Origin: Streptomyces poonensis | GTDB taxonomy: Bacteria; Actinomycetota; Actinomycetes; Streptomycetales; Streptomycetaceae | Reading direction: 5' to 3' | Length of the DNA stretch: 64,000 nucleotides | NCBI RefSeq assembly: GCF_014650915.1 | Contig: NZ_BMVW01000010.1 | Location: 173,782 to 237,781, forward strand | Shown here: positions 33,809 through 42,493 of the stretch, piece after piece | Numbering within the stretch: position 1 is the first letter of the stretch | Layout: each line of letters opens with the position of its first letter | Notes under the pieces: generated by a model | The model's database searches: none | The model's input: the letters and a program-made list of their open reading frames with translations, nothing else | What the model was told of the DNA's origin: nothing | Translations under genes and position numbers: made by a program

Positions 33809-35946
33809 GGTTCGTCGGCGCCGACCGGTGAGTGGTGACCCGCTCCGCCCTGGGAGCGGGCCGCCGCCAGCAGTTCGGCGATCCGGTCGGGGGACACGGG
33901 CCGCGAGTACAGCCACCCCTGGCCGGTGTCGCAGCCGATGCGGCGCAGCCGGGTGGCCTGGTCGGTGGTCTCCACGCACTCGGCGGTGACCGTGAGGCCC
34001 AGCCGGTGGGCGAGCTGGACGAGCGCCTCGACGATGACCTCGTCGGCGGGGTTCGGCTCGGGCGCGGTCTCCGCGCGGTTGTCGTACTGGAAGCCGCGGA
34101 CGAAGGCGCCGTCCAGCTTCAGCACGGAGACCGGGAGCCGGCTGAGGTAGGCGAGGTTGGAGTAGCCGGTGCCGAAGTCGTCGATGGCGATGCGGACGCC
34201 CATGTCGCTCAGCGCCTGCAGGGCCTGGAGGGGACGGCCCGCCGAGCCCATGACGGCCGACTCGGTGAGCTCCAGCTGGAGCAGGTGCGGGGCCAGGCCG
34301 GTCTCGCTGAGGATCTCCGCCACGTCGGCGACCAGGTCGGAGTCCCACACCTGGCGCACCGCCACATTCACGCTGACGAACAGCGGGGCCCGGTCCGGGT
34401 GGTCCAGCTGCCACCGCCGGGCCTGCCGGCAGGCCGTGGCCAGCGCCCACCGCCCCAGCGGAACGATCGAACCGTCCTCCTCCGCCAGTCCGATGAACCG
34501 ATTCGGCGTCAGTGTGCCGAACTGAGGATGGTTCCATCGCACCAGCGCCTCGACCCCGCGCACCTCACCGCCCTCCATGTCGACGAGCGGCTGGTACTCC
34601 AGGGTGAACTCACCGCGTTCCACGGCCGGCCGGAGCGTGGAGGACAGGGCCTGGCGGGTCATGCGGTGGGCGTTGCGCTCGGGGTCGAAGAGCGTCCAGC
34701 GGGCCTTGCCGTCGGCCTTCGCCCAGTACAGCGTGGTGTCGGCGGCCTGCATCAGCCCGGTCGCGGTCGTGCTCGCCGCGTGCCGCTCCACGACCCCGAT
34801 CGACGCCGACACCGACAGCCGCTGGCCTGACAGGTCGAAGGGCGCCTGCACGGCCTTCAGCACGGCCTCCGCGAGGTCCGCGAGCTGCTCGGTGCCCGTG
34901 GAGTCCTCCACGAGCAGCGCGAACTCGTCCCCGCCGAGCCGGGCCACCAGGGGCGAGGCGGCTCTCCCGAACCCGGCCTCGTCGGCGCAGCGCGTCAGCC
35001 TCGCGGCGACGGCCGCGAGGAGCCGGTCGCCGACCCGGTGCCCCAGCGTGTCGTTGATCGCCTTGAAGCCGTCCAGGTCCAGGTAGCACAGCCCGATCCG
35101 GCCGGTGCCGCCCTCGTCGTACGACTCCGCCTCCAGCGCGGCCGACAGCCGCTCGAAGAACAGCGTGCGGTTGGGCAGCCGGGTCACCGGGTCGTGCATC
35201 TGCAGGTGCCGCAGCCGGGCCTGGAGCTCCCGGCGGGCGCTGATGTCGTGGAGGGAGAGCAGCACGGCCGGCTCCGCGTCGTGGTCCGCGGGCACGTTCA
35301 GGTCGACCAGGGCCTCGGGGGACAGGGCCGCGGTGAGCTGCTCCTCCGTCGGGCCGGGTCCCGCGATCGCCTCCTCTGCCCCGGGTGTTTCGGGCGACGG
35401 GGCCAACGGAGCCGTGGGAGGCAACGGAGCCGTGGGAGGCAACGTAGCCGTCGGAGGCAAGGAAGCCGTGGGAGGCAATGCATCCGTGGGAGTCAGCGGA
35501 GCTGAGGGCCCCGGCGGACCCGTCGGGGTCAGCGGCGTCACCATCACCTGGACCCAGAGGGACCGCCCGTCGGGATGTTTGAGCCGGCGCGCGCACCGCA
35601 GCCGCGCCTGCCGGCCGCGCAGAACCTCGCGATAGGCGTGCCAGGTACGGGCGTCCGACGCCAGATCCACCAGTTCGGCGGCGACCCGTCCGGCCAGCCT
35701 CTCCGTGCCGCCCCCGAGCAGGGCGCCCATCGCCTCGTTGGCAGTGACGATCCGCCCCTGCCGGTCGACCACGGCCATGGCGAGGGGCGCGCCCGAGAAG
35801 GCGGCCTGGTACATCTGGGGCTCGCGTGACGCCGTGGGTGCCATGAGAGGCGTCAACACCTGGCGTGAACTGTCGATGTCACGCTCCGTGACGACCGGCC
35901 GGACGAGGTCCACCGCGGGCGCCGGCCCCTTGGACATTCCGCTCAC
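33805..35946 (-). CDS. cdgA: PAS-GGDEF-EAL c-di-GMP turnover protein CdgA
   Basis: The product has 713 residues from GTG 35946 (GGAG seven bases upstream). A PAS domain begins near residue 45; its last strands are separated by an ~80-residue Pro/Thr-rich insert (about 140-225) built from LPPTA-type repeats. The diguanylate cyclase core is intact (GGDEF at 338-342), and the phosphodiesterase domain keeps EAL at 466-468 (VEALVRW), ELTES and DDFGTGYSNL. The domain set and neighbourhood match S. coelicolor CdgA (recalled), a BldD target affecting development. It can in principle make and degrade c-di-GMP. No membrane helices are seen. Confidence 0.9.
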   Translation of the reverse strand: MSGMSKGPAPAVDLVRPVVTERDIDSSRQVLTPLMAPTASREPQMYQAAFSGAPLAMAVVDRQGRIVTANEAMGALLGGGTERLAGRVAAELVDLASDARTWHAYREVLRGRQARLRCARRLKHPDGRSLWVQVMVTPLTPTGPPGPSAPLTPTDALPPTASLPPTATLPPTAPLPPTAPLAPSPETPGAEEAIAGPGPTEEQLTAALSPEALVDLNVPADHDAEPAVLLSLHDISARRELQARLRHLQMHDPVTRLPNRTLFFERLSAALEAESYDEGGTGRIGLCYLDLDGFKAINDTLGHRVGDRLLAAVAARLTRCADEAGFGRAASPLVARLGGDEFALLVEDSTGTEQLADLAEAVLKAVQAPFDLSGQRLSVSASIGVVERHAASTTATGLMQAADTTLYWAKADGKARWTLFDPERNAHRMTRQALSSTLRPAVERGEFTLEYQPLVDMEGGEVRGVEALVRWNHPQFGTLTPNRFIGLAEEDGSIVPLGRWALATACRQARRWQLDHPDRAPLFVSVNVAVRQVWDSDLVADVAEILSETGLAPHLLQLELTESAVMGSAGRPLQALQALSDMGVRIAIDDFGTGYSNLAYLSRLPVSVLKLDGAFVRGFQYDNRAETAPEPNPADEVIVEALVQLAHRLGLTVTAECVETTDQATRLRRIGCDTGQGWLYSRPVSPDRIAELLAAARSQGGAGHHSPVGADEP
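35401..35508 (-). repeat. 18-bp in-frame minisatellite inside cdgA
   Basis: Six 18-bp units of the form AGGCAACGGAGCCGTGGG (increasingly diverged to the right) encode six-residue Pro/Thr/Leu repeats in the PAS insert of CdgA. The reading frame is kept by any change in unit number. Confidence 0.85.
35879..35891. promoter_or_regulatory. BldD-box-like palindrome near the cdgA start
   Basis: TCAC-GCTCC-GTGA fits the relaxed BldD pattern TNAC-N5-GTNA and lies 55-67 bases inside the cdgA coding sequence. Only six positions are fixed in this pattern, so a match is expected by chance several times in 64 kb; cdgA is however a known BldD target in S. coelicolor. Confidence 0.35.
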
Positions 35947-36310
35947 CGTTCGCTCCCGCAGTGCACTCGTTCTTCGTACGGATCTCGTGATGTCTCGTCG
36001 GAGCGGCAGTCCGGGGCGGGCGACCGCTCAAGCCGTGTCCGTGCAGGAAATTGTGCCGATCATAGAGGCTGGCCCCAGGCCCTTCCAGCCATTGTCCAGT
36101 GTCCCTGAACCACCTCCGTCCCTGACAGATCGTTTCTGCCACTCCCTGGTCGGCTTCCTTGCCTGGCAGGACCAGTTGTGACGTTCCGTGAATGGCCGGA
36201 CTGTCGCCTCATGGGTGGTCTCACTCGTCCGGAGGAGACTAACGAGGCAAAGTACTACAAGCTCACACAGTCTGGGTGCGGTGTCCCCGAAGCCGCGTCC
36301 GGAGGTCGAT
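35947..36310. other. Intergenic region between cdgA and the M6 protease gene
   Basis: These 364 bases contain the divergent promoters of cdgA and the protease gene. Frames are open into the protease gene from 36188 but without a ribosome site or typical codon use. The stretch near 36240-36270 (AACGAGGCAAAGTACTACAA) is AT-richer and could hold the protease promoter. No further operator was recognised. Confidence 0.45.
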
Positions 36311-37987
36311 GTGCCGCGCCCGCTGCCCAGGAAGGGTCGCGCCCGGAAGGTTTCCGCACGGAAGGGAGCCGGGTGGAAGGGTTCCGTCCGGGCCGTGCGG
36401 CCCCTCGCCGACGGCCGGGTGCCGACCCTGCGCGGCACGGCCGCCGTGTTCACCTCGCTGACCGCCATGGCCGCCACCTCCCTGGTCGCGGCCCCGTCGG
36501 TCGCCGTACCGCTGTCGGCCGCGTGCGTCCTGAAGCGGACCGGGGCCCACCACTCCGAGGGCGTCGACACCTGGAACCGCTCCTATCCGCGGCCCACCCG
36601 GCCCCTCGACGCGGTGCTGGTCTTCCTGTCGTTCCCGGACGCGGCCCCGCTGACCACCCCCGCCGAGCTGGCCTCCGACCACTTCCCGGCGACCAGCGAC
36701 TTCTTCGAGCGCGCCTCCTACGGGAGGTTCACGGTGCGCGCGCATCCGCAGCCGGAGTGGATCGAGATGCCGCGGCCCTCCACGGCGTACGCCATAGAGC
36801 GCGACTGGGACGCCGCGCACCGCGCCGCCTACCTGCGGGACGCGATGACCGCGGCGGACCCGCGCGTCGACTTCTCCCGGTACGACATCGTGTACTTCGT
36901 CGCCGATCCGGACGCGCCGGGCGTCGACTCGGACGCGACGAAGGTGGTGAACCTGGACCATCCCCTGCGGGCCGACGGCACGGCCGTCCGCCGGGTCGTC
37001 ACCGTCTTCGAGAAACACCCGCCGGACCGCCTGGTCCTGGCCCACGAGACCGGCCACGTCTTCGACCTGCCCGACCTGTACCACCGCCCGGCCGACGGCA
37101 AGGGCGACTGGGACACGTACGTCGGCGACTGGGACCTCATGGGCAGCCAGTTCGGCCTGGCCCCGGACCTGTTCGGGTGGCACAAGTGGAAGCTCGGCTG
37201 GCTGGAAACGCGGCAGGTGGCCTGCGTACGGGGCCCGGGGACCACCCGTCTGACGCTGGAGCCGCTGGGGGCGGGACCGGCGGCGCCGCCGGCACCGGGC
37301 GGGGCCGGCGCCGGACGACGGGGCGAAGGCCCGGACGAGGTGGAGGCGGAGCAGGGCGGGGGCGCGGACGCGGCCGGAGGCGGGACCTGGAGCGCGGGCG
37401 CGGGGAGGGAGTGGGGCGCGGGCACGGACTGGACGGCGGGTCTGGGCAGGGACTGGACGGCGAACGCGAGCAGGGACTGGACGACGGGTGTGAGCGGGGA
37501 CTGGACGACGGGCGCGAGCGGGCACTGGTCCGCGGGTGAGGACAGCGGGCGGGACGGCAGTGACGGAGGTGTGGGCGGTGTGGGCGGTGGCGGCGCCGCG
37601 GGCGGAGGCCAGGCCTTCGGTGCCGCGGGCGGGGCCCAGGCCTTCGGCGCCGGGGGCGGCACGAAGCTGGCGGTCGTCCGCACCGGCCCCGACAGCGCGC
37701 TCGGCTTCGAGGCCCGTGGCCCGGTGGGCAACGACGCCTCCGTCTGCTCCCAGGGCATCCTCGTCTACCGGATCCGCAGCGAGGCCGAGTCCGGTGAGGG
37801 ACCGATCGAGGTCGTGGACGCCCATCCGCGCACCGAGGCCTGCTGGGACGACTCGGTCTATCCGCCGCTCGCCGACGCGCCGGTGGGACTGGGAGAGACC
37901 TTCACGGTGCCGGAGGAGAAGGTGCGGGTGGAGGTGGAGGGCCGTACGCCGACCGGGGCCTGGACGGTGAAGATCGTCACGGGCTGA
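36311..37987 (+). CDS. Secreted M6-like (immune-inhibitor-A-type) metalloprotease
   Basis: The product has 558 residues. GTG 36311 has GGAGG at ideal spacing, so the open frame from 36188 is not used. A long basic N-terminus leads into a signal helix (about residues 43-70, VFTSLTAMAATSLVAAPSVAVPLSA). The zinc site is HETGH (245-249, LVLAHETGHVFDLPD), followed by the M6 signature WDLMGSQFGLAPDLFGWHKWKLGW. A Gly/Ala/Asp/Trp-rich insert (about 318-455) with repeated DWT[AT]G[AV]-like units separates this from a C-terminal beta domain (RTGPDSALGFEARGPVGND). The insert is low-complexity and probably a flexible loop. Confidence 0.85.
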   Translation: MPRPLPRKGRARKVSARKGAGWKGSVRAVRPLADGRVPTLRGTAAVFTSLTAMAATSLVAAPSVAVPLSAACVLKRTGAHHSEGVDTWNRSYPRPTRPLDAVLVFLSFPDAAPLTTPAELASDHFPATSDFFERASYGRFTVRAHPQPEWIEMPRPSTAYAIERDWDAAHRAAYLRDAMTAADPRVDFSRYDIVYFVADPDAPGVDSDATKVVNLDHPLRADGTAVRRVVTVFEKHPPDRLVLAHETGHVFDLPDLYHRPADGKGDWDTYVGDWDLMGSQFGLAPDLFGWHKWKLGWLETRQVACVRGPGTTRLTLEPLGAGPAAPPAPGGAGAGRRGEGPDEVEAEQGGGADAAGGGTWSAGAGREWGAGTDWTAGLGRDWTANASRDWTTGVSGDWTTGASGHWSAGEDSGRDGSDGGVGGVGGGGAAGGGQAFGAAGGAQAFGAGGGTKLAVVRTGPDSALGFEARGPVGNDASVCSQGILVYRIRSEAESGEGPIEVVDAHPRTEACWDDSVYPPLADAPVGLGETFTVPEEKVRVEVEGRTPTGAWTVKIVTG

Positions 37988-38014
37988 GCGCCGGGGAGCA
38001 TACGCCGGAGTACA

Positions 38015-38063
38015 ACGACGGCGGGGCAGATCCGCGTGTTCCGCGTCTCTGCCCCGCCGTCGT
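38015..38063. terminator. Bidirectional terminator between protease and tRNA-Lys genes
   Basis: A perfect 16-bp stem (ACGACGGCGGGGCAGA and complement) with a 17-base loop lies between the convergent protease and tRNA genes. Confidence 0.85.
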
Positions 38064-38068
38064 CACTG

Positions 38069-38142
38069 TGCGCCGCCAGGGACTCGAACCCCGGACCCGC
38101 TGATTAAGAGTCAGCTGCTCTAACCAACTGAGCTAGCGGCGC
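38069..38142 (-). tRNA. tRNA-Lys(CTT), copy 3
   Basis: Identical in sequence to the copies at 21029-21102 and 24753-24826. Its first ten bases overlap the end of the upstream coding region, which supplies a TAG stop inside the tRNA acceptor/D-arm. The promoter (minus-strand TAATGT at 38158-38163) lies inside that coding region and lacks the conserved GAGCACCCC element of the other copies. Confidence 0.97.
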
Positions 38143-38780
38143 CTGCTGACGTCGTAGACATTAGCACCCTGATCGGCGGGAGGAGAAATCGATATTCGTA
38201 CGGCGGCGGATGCGGCGGCGCGGGCCGCGCGGACCGCGGCCCAGAGCAGAACCTCAGGTCCGGGCAGCCACGGCTGCCGGGTGTCGGGGGCGACGAGCCA
38301 GCGTGAGGCCGATCGGCCGGAGGGGTCGGTGCCGGGCGTGGAGCGCAGGGCCGGGACGGTCACCGCGTCCCCGGTGCCGTGGCACAGGATCGGCGGGACG
38401 GCGCCCGTCCGTCCGGGGGAGCCCCACTCCTCCCACTCCATGAGGGAGGGCAGTCGCTGGGCGGTGCCGGGGGCCGCGAAGAGCAGCATGCGGCCCCGGT
38501 ACGTGGCGACGGGCCCGGAGCCCGGCCCCTCGGCCCAGAGCCGGTCCAGCATCCGGCGCCCGAAGATCGCGGGAACGTTGACGATGTCGAAGGCCGTGCC
38601 GCAGGGCAGGACGACGGGCGCGGTGGGCTGCTCCCGCCACAGGGCGAGAGTGCCGCGCGGATACGTTCCCGCAGAGGCGAGCCAGGCGGCTCCCTCCGCG
38701 GTGACGTCCGAGACCGCGGTGTCGGGGGCGTCGAAGCGGTCGTGGGTGCGCGTGCTCACGGAAGAAGTCTGCTGCCTCAT
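38133..38780 (-). CDS. Prim-pol-like domain protein (truncated primase/polymerase family)
   Basis: The product has 215 residues. The core WLASAGTYPRGTLALWREQP...VVLPCGTAFDIVNVPAIFGRRMLDRLW...GPVATYRGRMLLFAAPGT resembles the N-terminal domain of proteins annotated as bifunctional DNA primase/polymerase in Streptomyces. Length is far below full prim-pol enzymes, and the acidic catalytic pair is not apparent, so enzyme activity is doubtful. The C-terminal 10 bases of the gene, including its stop, lie within the tRNA-Lys gene. A related shorter protein is encoded at 47275-47745. Confidence 0.6.
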   Translation of the reverse strand: MRQQTSSVSTRTHDRFDAPDTAVSDVTAEGAAWLASAGTYPRGTLALWREQPTAPVVLPCGTAFDIVNVPAIFGRRMLDRLWAEGPGSGPVATYRGRMLLFAAPGTAQRLPSLMEWEEWGSPGRTGAVPPILCHGTGDAVTVPALRSTPGTDPSGRSASRWLVAPDTRQPWLPGPEVLLWAAVRAARAAASAAVRISISPPADQGANVYDVSRRR

Positions 38781-38943
38781 GGCACCTACATTTACCGCCC
38801 GTGAGTGCTCCGCTCCCGTGGGTTGCCGGAATCTGGGACAGGTGTTGCTGGTGTGAACTGTTTTCCGAAATTGGTATATGCCGGGGGGTGATGCAACGGT
38901 TGTTCGAGCAAAATATCGCCCACGTGTTCGACCCGGTCGACCC

Positions 38944-39306
38944 TCAGATCAGGTCGGGCCCGTGCCCGTCGCGGCCCCGCATCAGATCGCGGCCGAACTC
39001 GACCATCTTGCGTGCGTAGTCCTCGGTCCACTCGGCCCGCTCGGCGATGTCCGCGGCGGTGAGCCGGTCGAACCGGCGCGGGTCGGCGAGCTGGGCCGCG
39101 GCGATGGCCTGGTACTCCACCGCCCGGTCGGCCGCCGCACGGAACGCGTGGGTCAGCTCGGTCGCCCGGGAGAGCAGCGCCCGGGGGTCGTCGATCGATT
39201 CCAGGTCGAAGAAGTGCTCCGGGTCGGCGGCCGCCTCGGCGGGCTCGAAAAGCAGGGGCGCGGGGCGTCGCCGCGGTTCGTTCGGACCCGGCGTGGGCTC
39301 CGCCAT
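38944..39306 (-). CDS. Small conserved hypothetical protein
   Basis: The product has 120 residues; ATG 39306 has GGGAG seven bases upstream. A Pro-rich N-terminus is followed by an acidic, mostly helical region (FFDLESIDDPRALLSRATELTHAFRAAADRAVEYQ) and a second helix set (LTAADIAERAEWTEDYARKMVEFGRDLM). The second part resembles a small helix-turn-helix of unknown use. No signal or membrane segment is visible. It is transcribed in the same direction as, and lies 225 bases after, the SF1 helicase gene. Confidence 0.7.
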   Translation of the reverse strand: MAEPTPGPNEPRRRPAPLLFEPAEAAADPEHFFDLESIDDPRALLSRATELTHAFRAAADRAVEYQAIAAAQLADPRRFDRLTAADIAERAEWTEDYARKMVEFGRDLMRGRDGHGPDLI

Positions 39307-39530
39307 GTCTACTCCCTCTCGTGAACGTGCGATGGCTCTCTGTCCTGACAACAGGCCACCGTCCATTCTCTCGCGCCCGCGCAAGTGGGCCCGAGGGCGC
39401 CAGGCGAGGGCGCTCACGACGTGCCCAGTGCGCCTGTGCGCTGCGCCGAGCACCGGTGTCGCCCGGAACACCCCCGCCACCGTGCGCCCGCCACCGTGTG
39501 CCCACCACCGCGCCCCCGGCGACGCGCGCT

Positions 39531-40892
39531 CTACGGCCGCCACGCCACCCGGTGCTCGGACAGCCGGTCCAGCACCGCGTGGTTGGCCTCCCAGCCGTCC
39601 GGGAACTTCACCGTGACCCCCAGCTGCACCGGTTCCGTCGACGGATGGTCGTCCAGCAGCTCCGCCACGCCTTCCCGGCACACCACGATGCACGCGTGCC
39701 GGTGCCGGGACGCCAGCACGCACAGCCGGCCCGTCTCCAGATGGAACGCGGTCGCGTCCGGCCGGCCGGAGAGGGGGTGCAGGACCACCGTCACGTCGTA
39801 CTCGCGTCCCTGCAGCCGGTTCGCGGTGTCCACGACCACATCGGTGATCCCGAAGCCGGCCAGCGCCGCCCGCACCGAGGCCGCCTGGTCGCGGTGGGCC
39901 GTGCCGACGGCGATTCGGTCGGCGGTCAGCGGCACGGGGTCGTCCGACCGCTCCGAGACCGCCGCGCCGCCCCGCTCCAGCAGCCGCCGTACGACCTGCG
40001 CGACCGCGTGGACGGCCTCCGGGTCCGTACGGGGGGTGTGCCGGGGCGGGAGTTCGAGCAGCCCCCAGCCCGCGCCGGCCGCCTCGTCGATGACCCGGTC
40101 CGGGCCCGAACCGTCCGACGGGACCGCGAAGGAGAGCCGCCGGTCGCCGTGGTCCGTGCCGCTGCGGAACGGCGTGTACGGGTAGAAGGCGCCCGAGACC
40201 AGGGGCGCCGCGGAGGCCGGGAGCCGCCAGGAGACGGGCAGCCGGTGCTGCGGCAGCTCGGGGTTGTGGGCCAGCAGGGTCGTCACCGCCGAGGCCGACG
40301 GGTCGTACGACAGGCCCGCCCACTGCTCGCCGCCCACGATGGAGAAGGGGTCCAGCTGGCCCGGATCGCCCACGAACAGCGCCCGCTCGAACAGGCCCGC
40401 CACGGCCAGCAGCGCGTCCGACCGCATCTGGTACGCCTCGTCGACGATCGCGTGCCGCCACGGCTCGTCGACCTTGACGTGCGCCCACTTGGCTGCCGTC
40501 GAGACGACGATGCCGAGACCGGCGAGATCGGCGGCCTTCGTCGACTTGCGGACGTTCGGCCGGGCGTCGAGGGCCTTGTCGTACGGGTCGGTGTCACTGC
40601 TGTGCAGACGGCCGACCGGCAGCTCGGCGTCCTTCTCCGCGAGCCGCAGGACCAGGTCGTCCACCTGTGCGTTCGTCTGCGCGACGATCATCAGCGGGCG
40701 TCCGGCGGCGGCGAGCTCCAGCGCGGCGCGGACGACGAGCGTCGACTTCCCGGCGCCCGGCGGGGAGTCCACCACGACACCGCGGTGCGTGCCGTGCAGT
40801 GTGTCGCGCAGGATCGCGTCGGTGGCCCGGCCGGCGGCGGCACCGGGGTCGAGGACCCCGCCTCCGGCGTGCGGGTCGAGCGCGGCTGTCAC
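39531..40892 (-). CDS. Superfamily 1 (Upf1-like) DNA/RNA helicase
   Basis: The product has 453 residues from GTG 40892, overlapping the preceding stop as GTGA with GGAGGA upstream. Helicase motifs are visible: Walker A in VDSPPGAGKST (residues 41-51), motif Ia LMIVAQTNAQVDDLV, motif II as VDEAYQ in place of DEAA/DEAD-type, motif III GDPGQLDP, motif V RLQGREYDVTVV and motif VI LASRHRHACIV. It is a compact SF1B-like enzyme without accessory domains. It is the last gene of a three-gene overlapping operon with a Cas4-like nuclease and an unknown protein. Confidence 0.85.
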   Translation of the reverse strand: MTAALDPHAGGGVLDPGAAAGRATDAILRDTLHGTHRGVVVDSPPGAGKSTLVVRAALELAAAGRPLMIVAQTNAQVDDLVLRLAEKDAELPVGRLHSSDTDPYDKALDARPNVRKSTKAADLAGLGIVVSTAAKWAHVKVDEPWRHAIVDEAYQMRSDALLAVAGLFERALFVGDPGQLDPFSIVGGEQWAGLSYDPSASAVTTLLAHNPELPQHRLPVSWRLPASAAPLVSGAFYPYTPFRSGTDHGDRRLSFAVPSDGSGPDRVIDEAAGAGWGLLELPPRHTPRTDPEAVHAVAQVVRRLLERGGAAVSERSDDPVPLTADRIAVGTAHRDQAASVRAALAGFGITDVVVDTANRLQGREYDVTVVLHPLSGRPDATAFHLETGRLCVLASRHRHACIVVCREGVAELLDDHPSTEPVQLGVTVKFPDGWEANHAVLDRLSEHRVAWRP

Positions 40893-42493
40893 AGGACGTC
40901 CTCCTCCGTCAGGGGATCCGGCTGCGGTACGGCGTCCGGGTCGCCCGGCGGGCCGCCGTGGGTCCAGGGGGTCTCCTCGGGGTCGGGCAGCTTCGGCCCG
41001 CCGCGCTGGTCGTGCTCGAAGAGCGTGAAGCAGACGCGGTCGCCCTTCTCGGGCACCGAGCCGGGCTCCGGCTCCTTGCCGCGGCCCATCTTGTCCAGGA
41101 CGCGCAGCACGAGGAGAGCGCCGCCGTCCCCGTCGCCCTCCTGCGCCACGAACTCGGCCGCCTGCGGCTTGCCCTCCAGCGAGCGGTAGACCTTCGTGCG
41201 CTCCCCGAGGTGCGGCAGGTCCTCCGTGCGCACGGTGACGAGCGGGCGCGGGCTCGGGCGCCTGCCCTCGCTGTAGGCCATCACCACATCGGTGACCTCG
41301 CCCGCGAAGGCCTCGCCGGCGAGGCGGCGGCCGGCCATGACCAGCGGGTCGTCCAGGGCCTCCTGGGCGTCCAGCCGGGCCTGCTCGCGCTCGCGCGCGG
41401 CGAGCTTGTTGGCGGCGGTGACCGCGTCGTCGACCCGCGGCTGCGGGGGCTCGCCGGCGGTGATCCGGTCCCGGTGGGCGGTGAACGACCAGCGGTCGCG
41501 GGTCCACCGGTCGGGCACGTGGGCACCCTCGGGCAGGGCCCGCAGCAGGTCGATCCCGTGCCAGACGGCGTCCCAGGTGGGCCGGGTGCGGCTCTCCACG
41601 AGGTCGCGGATGCGCTGCTCGGCCGCGGTGAGGGCACCGAACCGGTCGTCGGCCTCCGCGCCGTCCTCGGCGGCGGCGAGCGCGGTCCGCGCGCGGTCGT
41701 ACGCCTCGATCGCGGGGGCCAGGAGCTTGTTGTCGAAGGCGGGGTCGGTGGCGGGTCCGGCGGGCGGGCACAGCAGCTGGCCGTCGGCGTCCCGGGCCAG
41801 CTCCGCGCGGCGCGCGGCCGCGTCGCCGGACTCGCCCGCCGGCGGGTCGATCCATGCGAGCAGCGAGCCGAGGTGCTGGTCCTCCACACCGGACTGGCCA
41901 GTGGCCCAGTGCCGCGACAGCAGATCGGTGAGGGCGAGCAGCAGCGAGGAACCCGGTACCCGGGCGCGCTCCCCGAAGTGCGTGAGCCAGCGGCCGAGCA
42001 GCGGGACGCGCGGCGGCGCCGGATGGGGGGTCCCGGGATCCTGTTCGGCGGTGCGCCGGAACCGCATCGAGCGTCCCAGCAGCCGTACGAAGTCGGCACC
42101 CGCGCGGCTCGGCACGATCAGCTGCGGGGCGTCCGCGCACAGGTCGACCTCGACCTTGACCCGCTTTCCGGTCTCCGGGTCGGTCTCGGTGCGCTCGGCG
42201 GCCTCGACGGCGTCCGCGTACGCCTCCACGTACGGCAGGACGACGTCCGCCAGCTCGGCGAGGAACGCGAACCGCAGGTCCCGGTCGCGCGGCTGCGGTA
42301 CGACGAGCAGGCGGGGGGCGTCCCGGTCGGTGCCCACGAGGGCGCCGAGCGGCGCGCCCGCCTCACCGGCGGTGGTGAGCGGCACGAACACGAGCGGGCG
42401 CTCGGACAGGTGCCGGTGGCGCACGGTGGCGGTGGGCCGGGCGCGGCCGGTGCTCACGGCCTCCAGCCGGGCGAGGGTGGTGATCAGCGACAC
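40889..42493 (-). CDS. Conserved protein of unknown function in nuclease-helicase operon
   Basis: The product has 534 residues, with no motif I recognise. It is soluble and mostly helical, with an N-terminal beta-rich part (TATVRHRHLSERPLVFVPLTTAGEAGAPL), a central Ala/Glu-rich coiled region (DDAVTAANKLAAREREQARLD, about 350-375), and a C-terminal beta-rich part (VVMAYSEGRRPSPRPLVTVRTED). The last 40 residues are Pro/Gly/Asp-rich. It overlaps the nuclease gene by 10 bases and the helicase gene by 4, so the three proteins are made in coupled fashion and probably act in one complex. Confidence 0.8.
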   Translation of the reverse strand: MSLITTLARLEAVSTGRARPTATVRHRHLSERPLVFVPLTTAGEAGAPLGALVGTDRDAPRLLVVPQPRDRDLRFAFLAELADVVLPYVEAYADAVEAAERTETDPETGKRVKVEVDLCADAPQLIVPSRAGADFVRLLGRSMRFRRTAEQDPGTPHPAPPRVPLLGRWLTHFGERARVPGSSLLLALTDLLSRHWATGQSGVEDQHLGSLLAWIDPPAGESGDAAARRAELARDADGQLLCPPAGPATDPAFDNKLLAPAIEAYDRARTALAAAEDGAEADDRFGALTAAEQRIRDLVESRTRPTWDAVWHGIDLLRALPEGAHVPDRWTRDRWSFTAHRDRITAGEPPQPRVDDAVTAANKLAAREREQARLDAQEALDDPLVMAGRRLAGEAFAGEVTDVVMAYSEGRRPSPRPLVTVRTEDLPHLGERTKVYRSLEGKPQAAEFVAQEGDGDGGALLVLRVLDKMGRGKEPEPGSVPEKGDRVCFTLFEHDQRGGPKLPDPEETPWTHGGPPGDPDAVPQPDPLTEEDVL

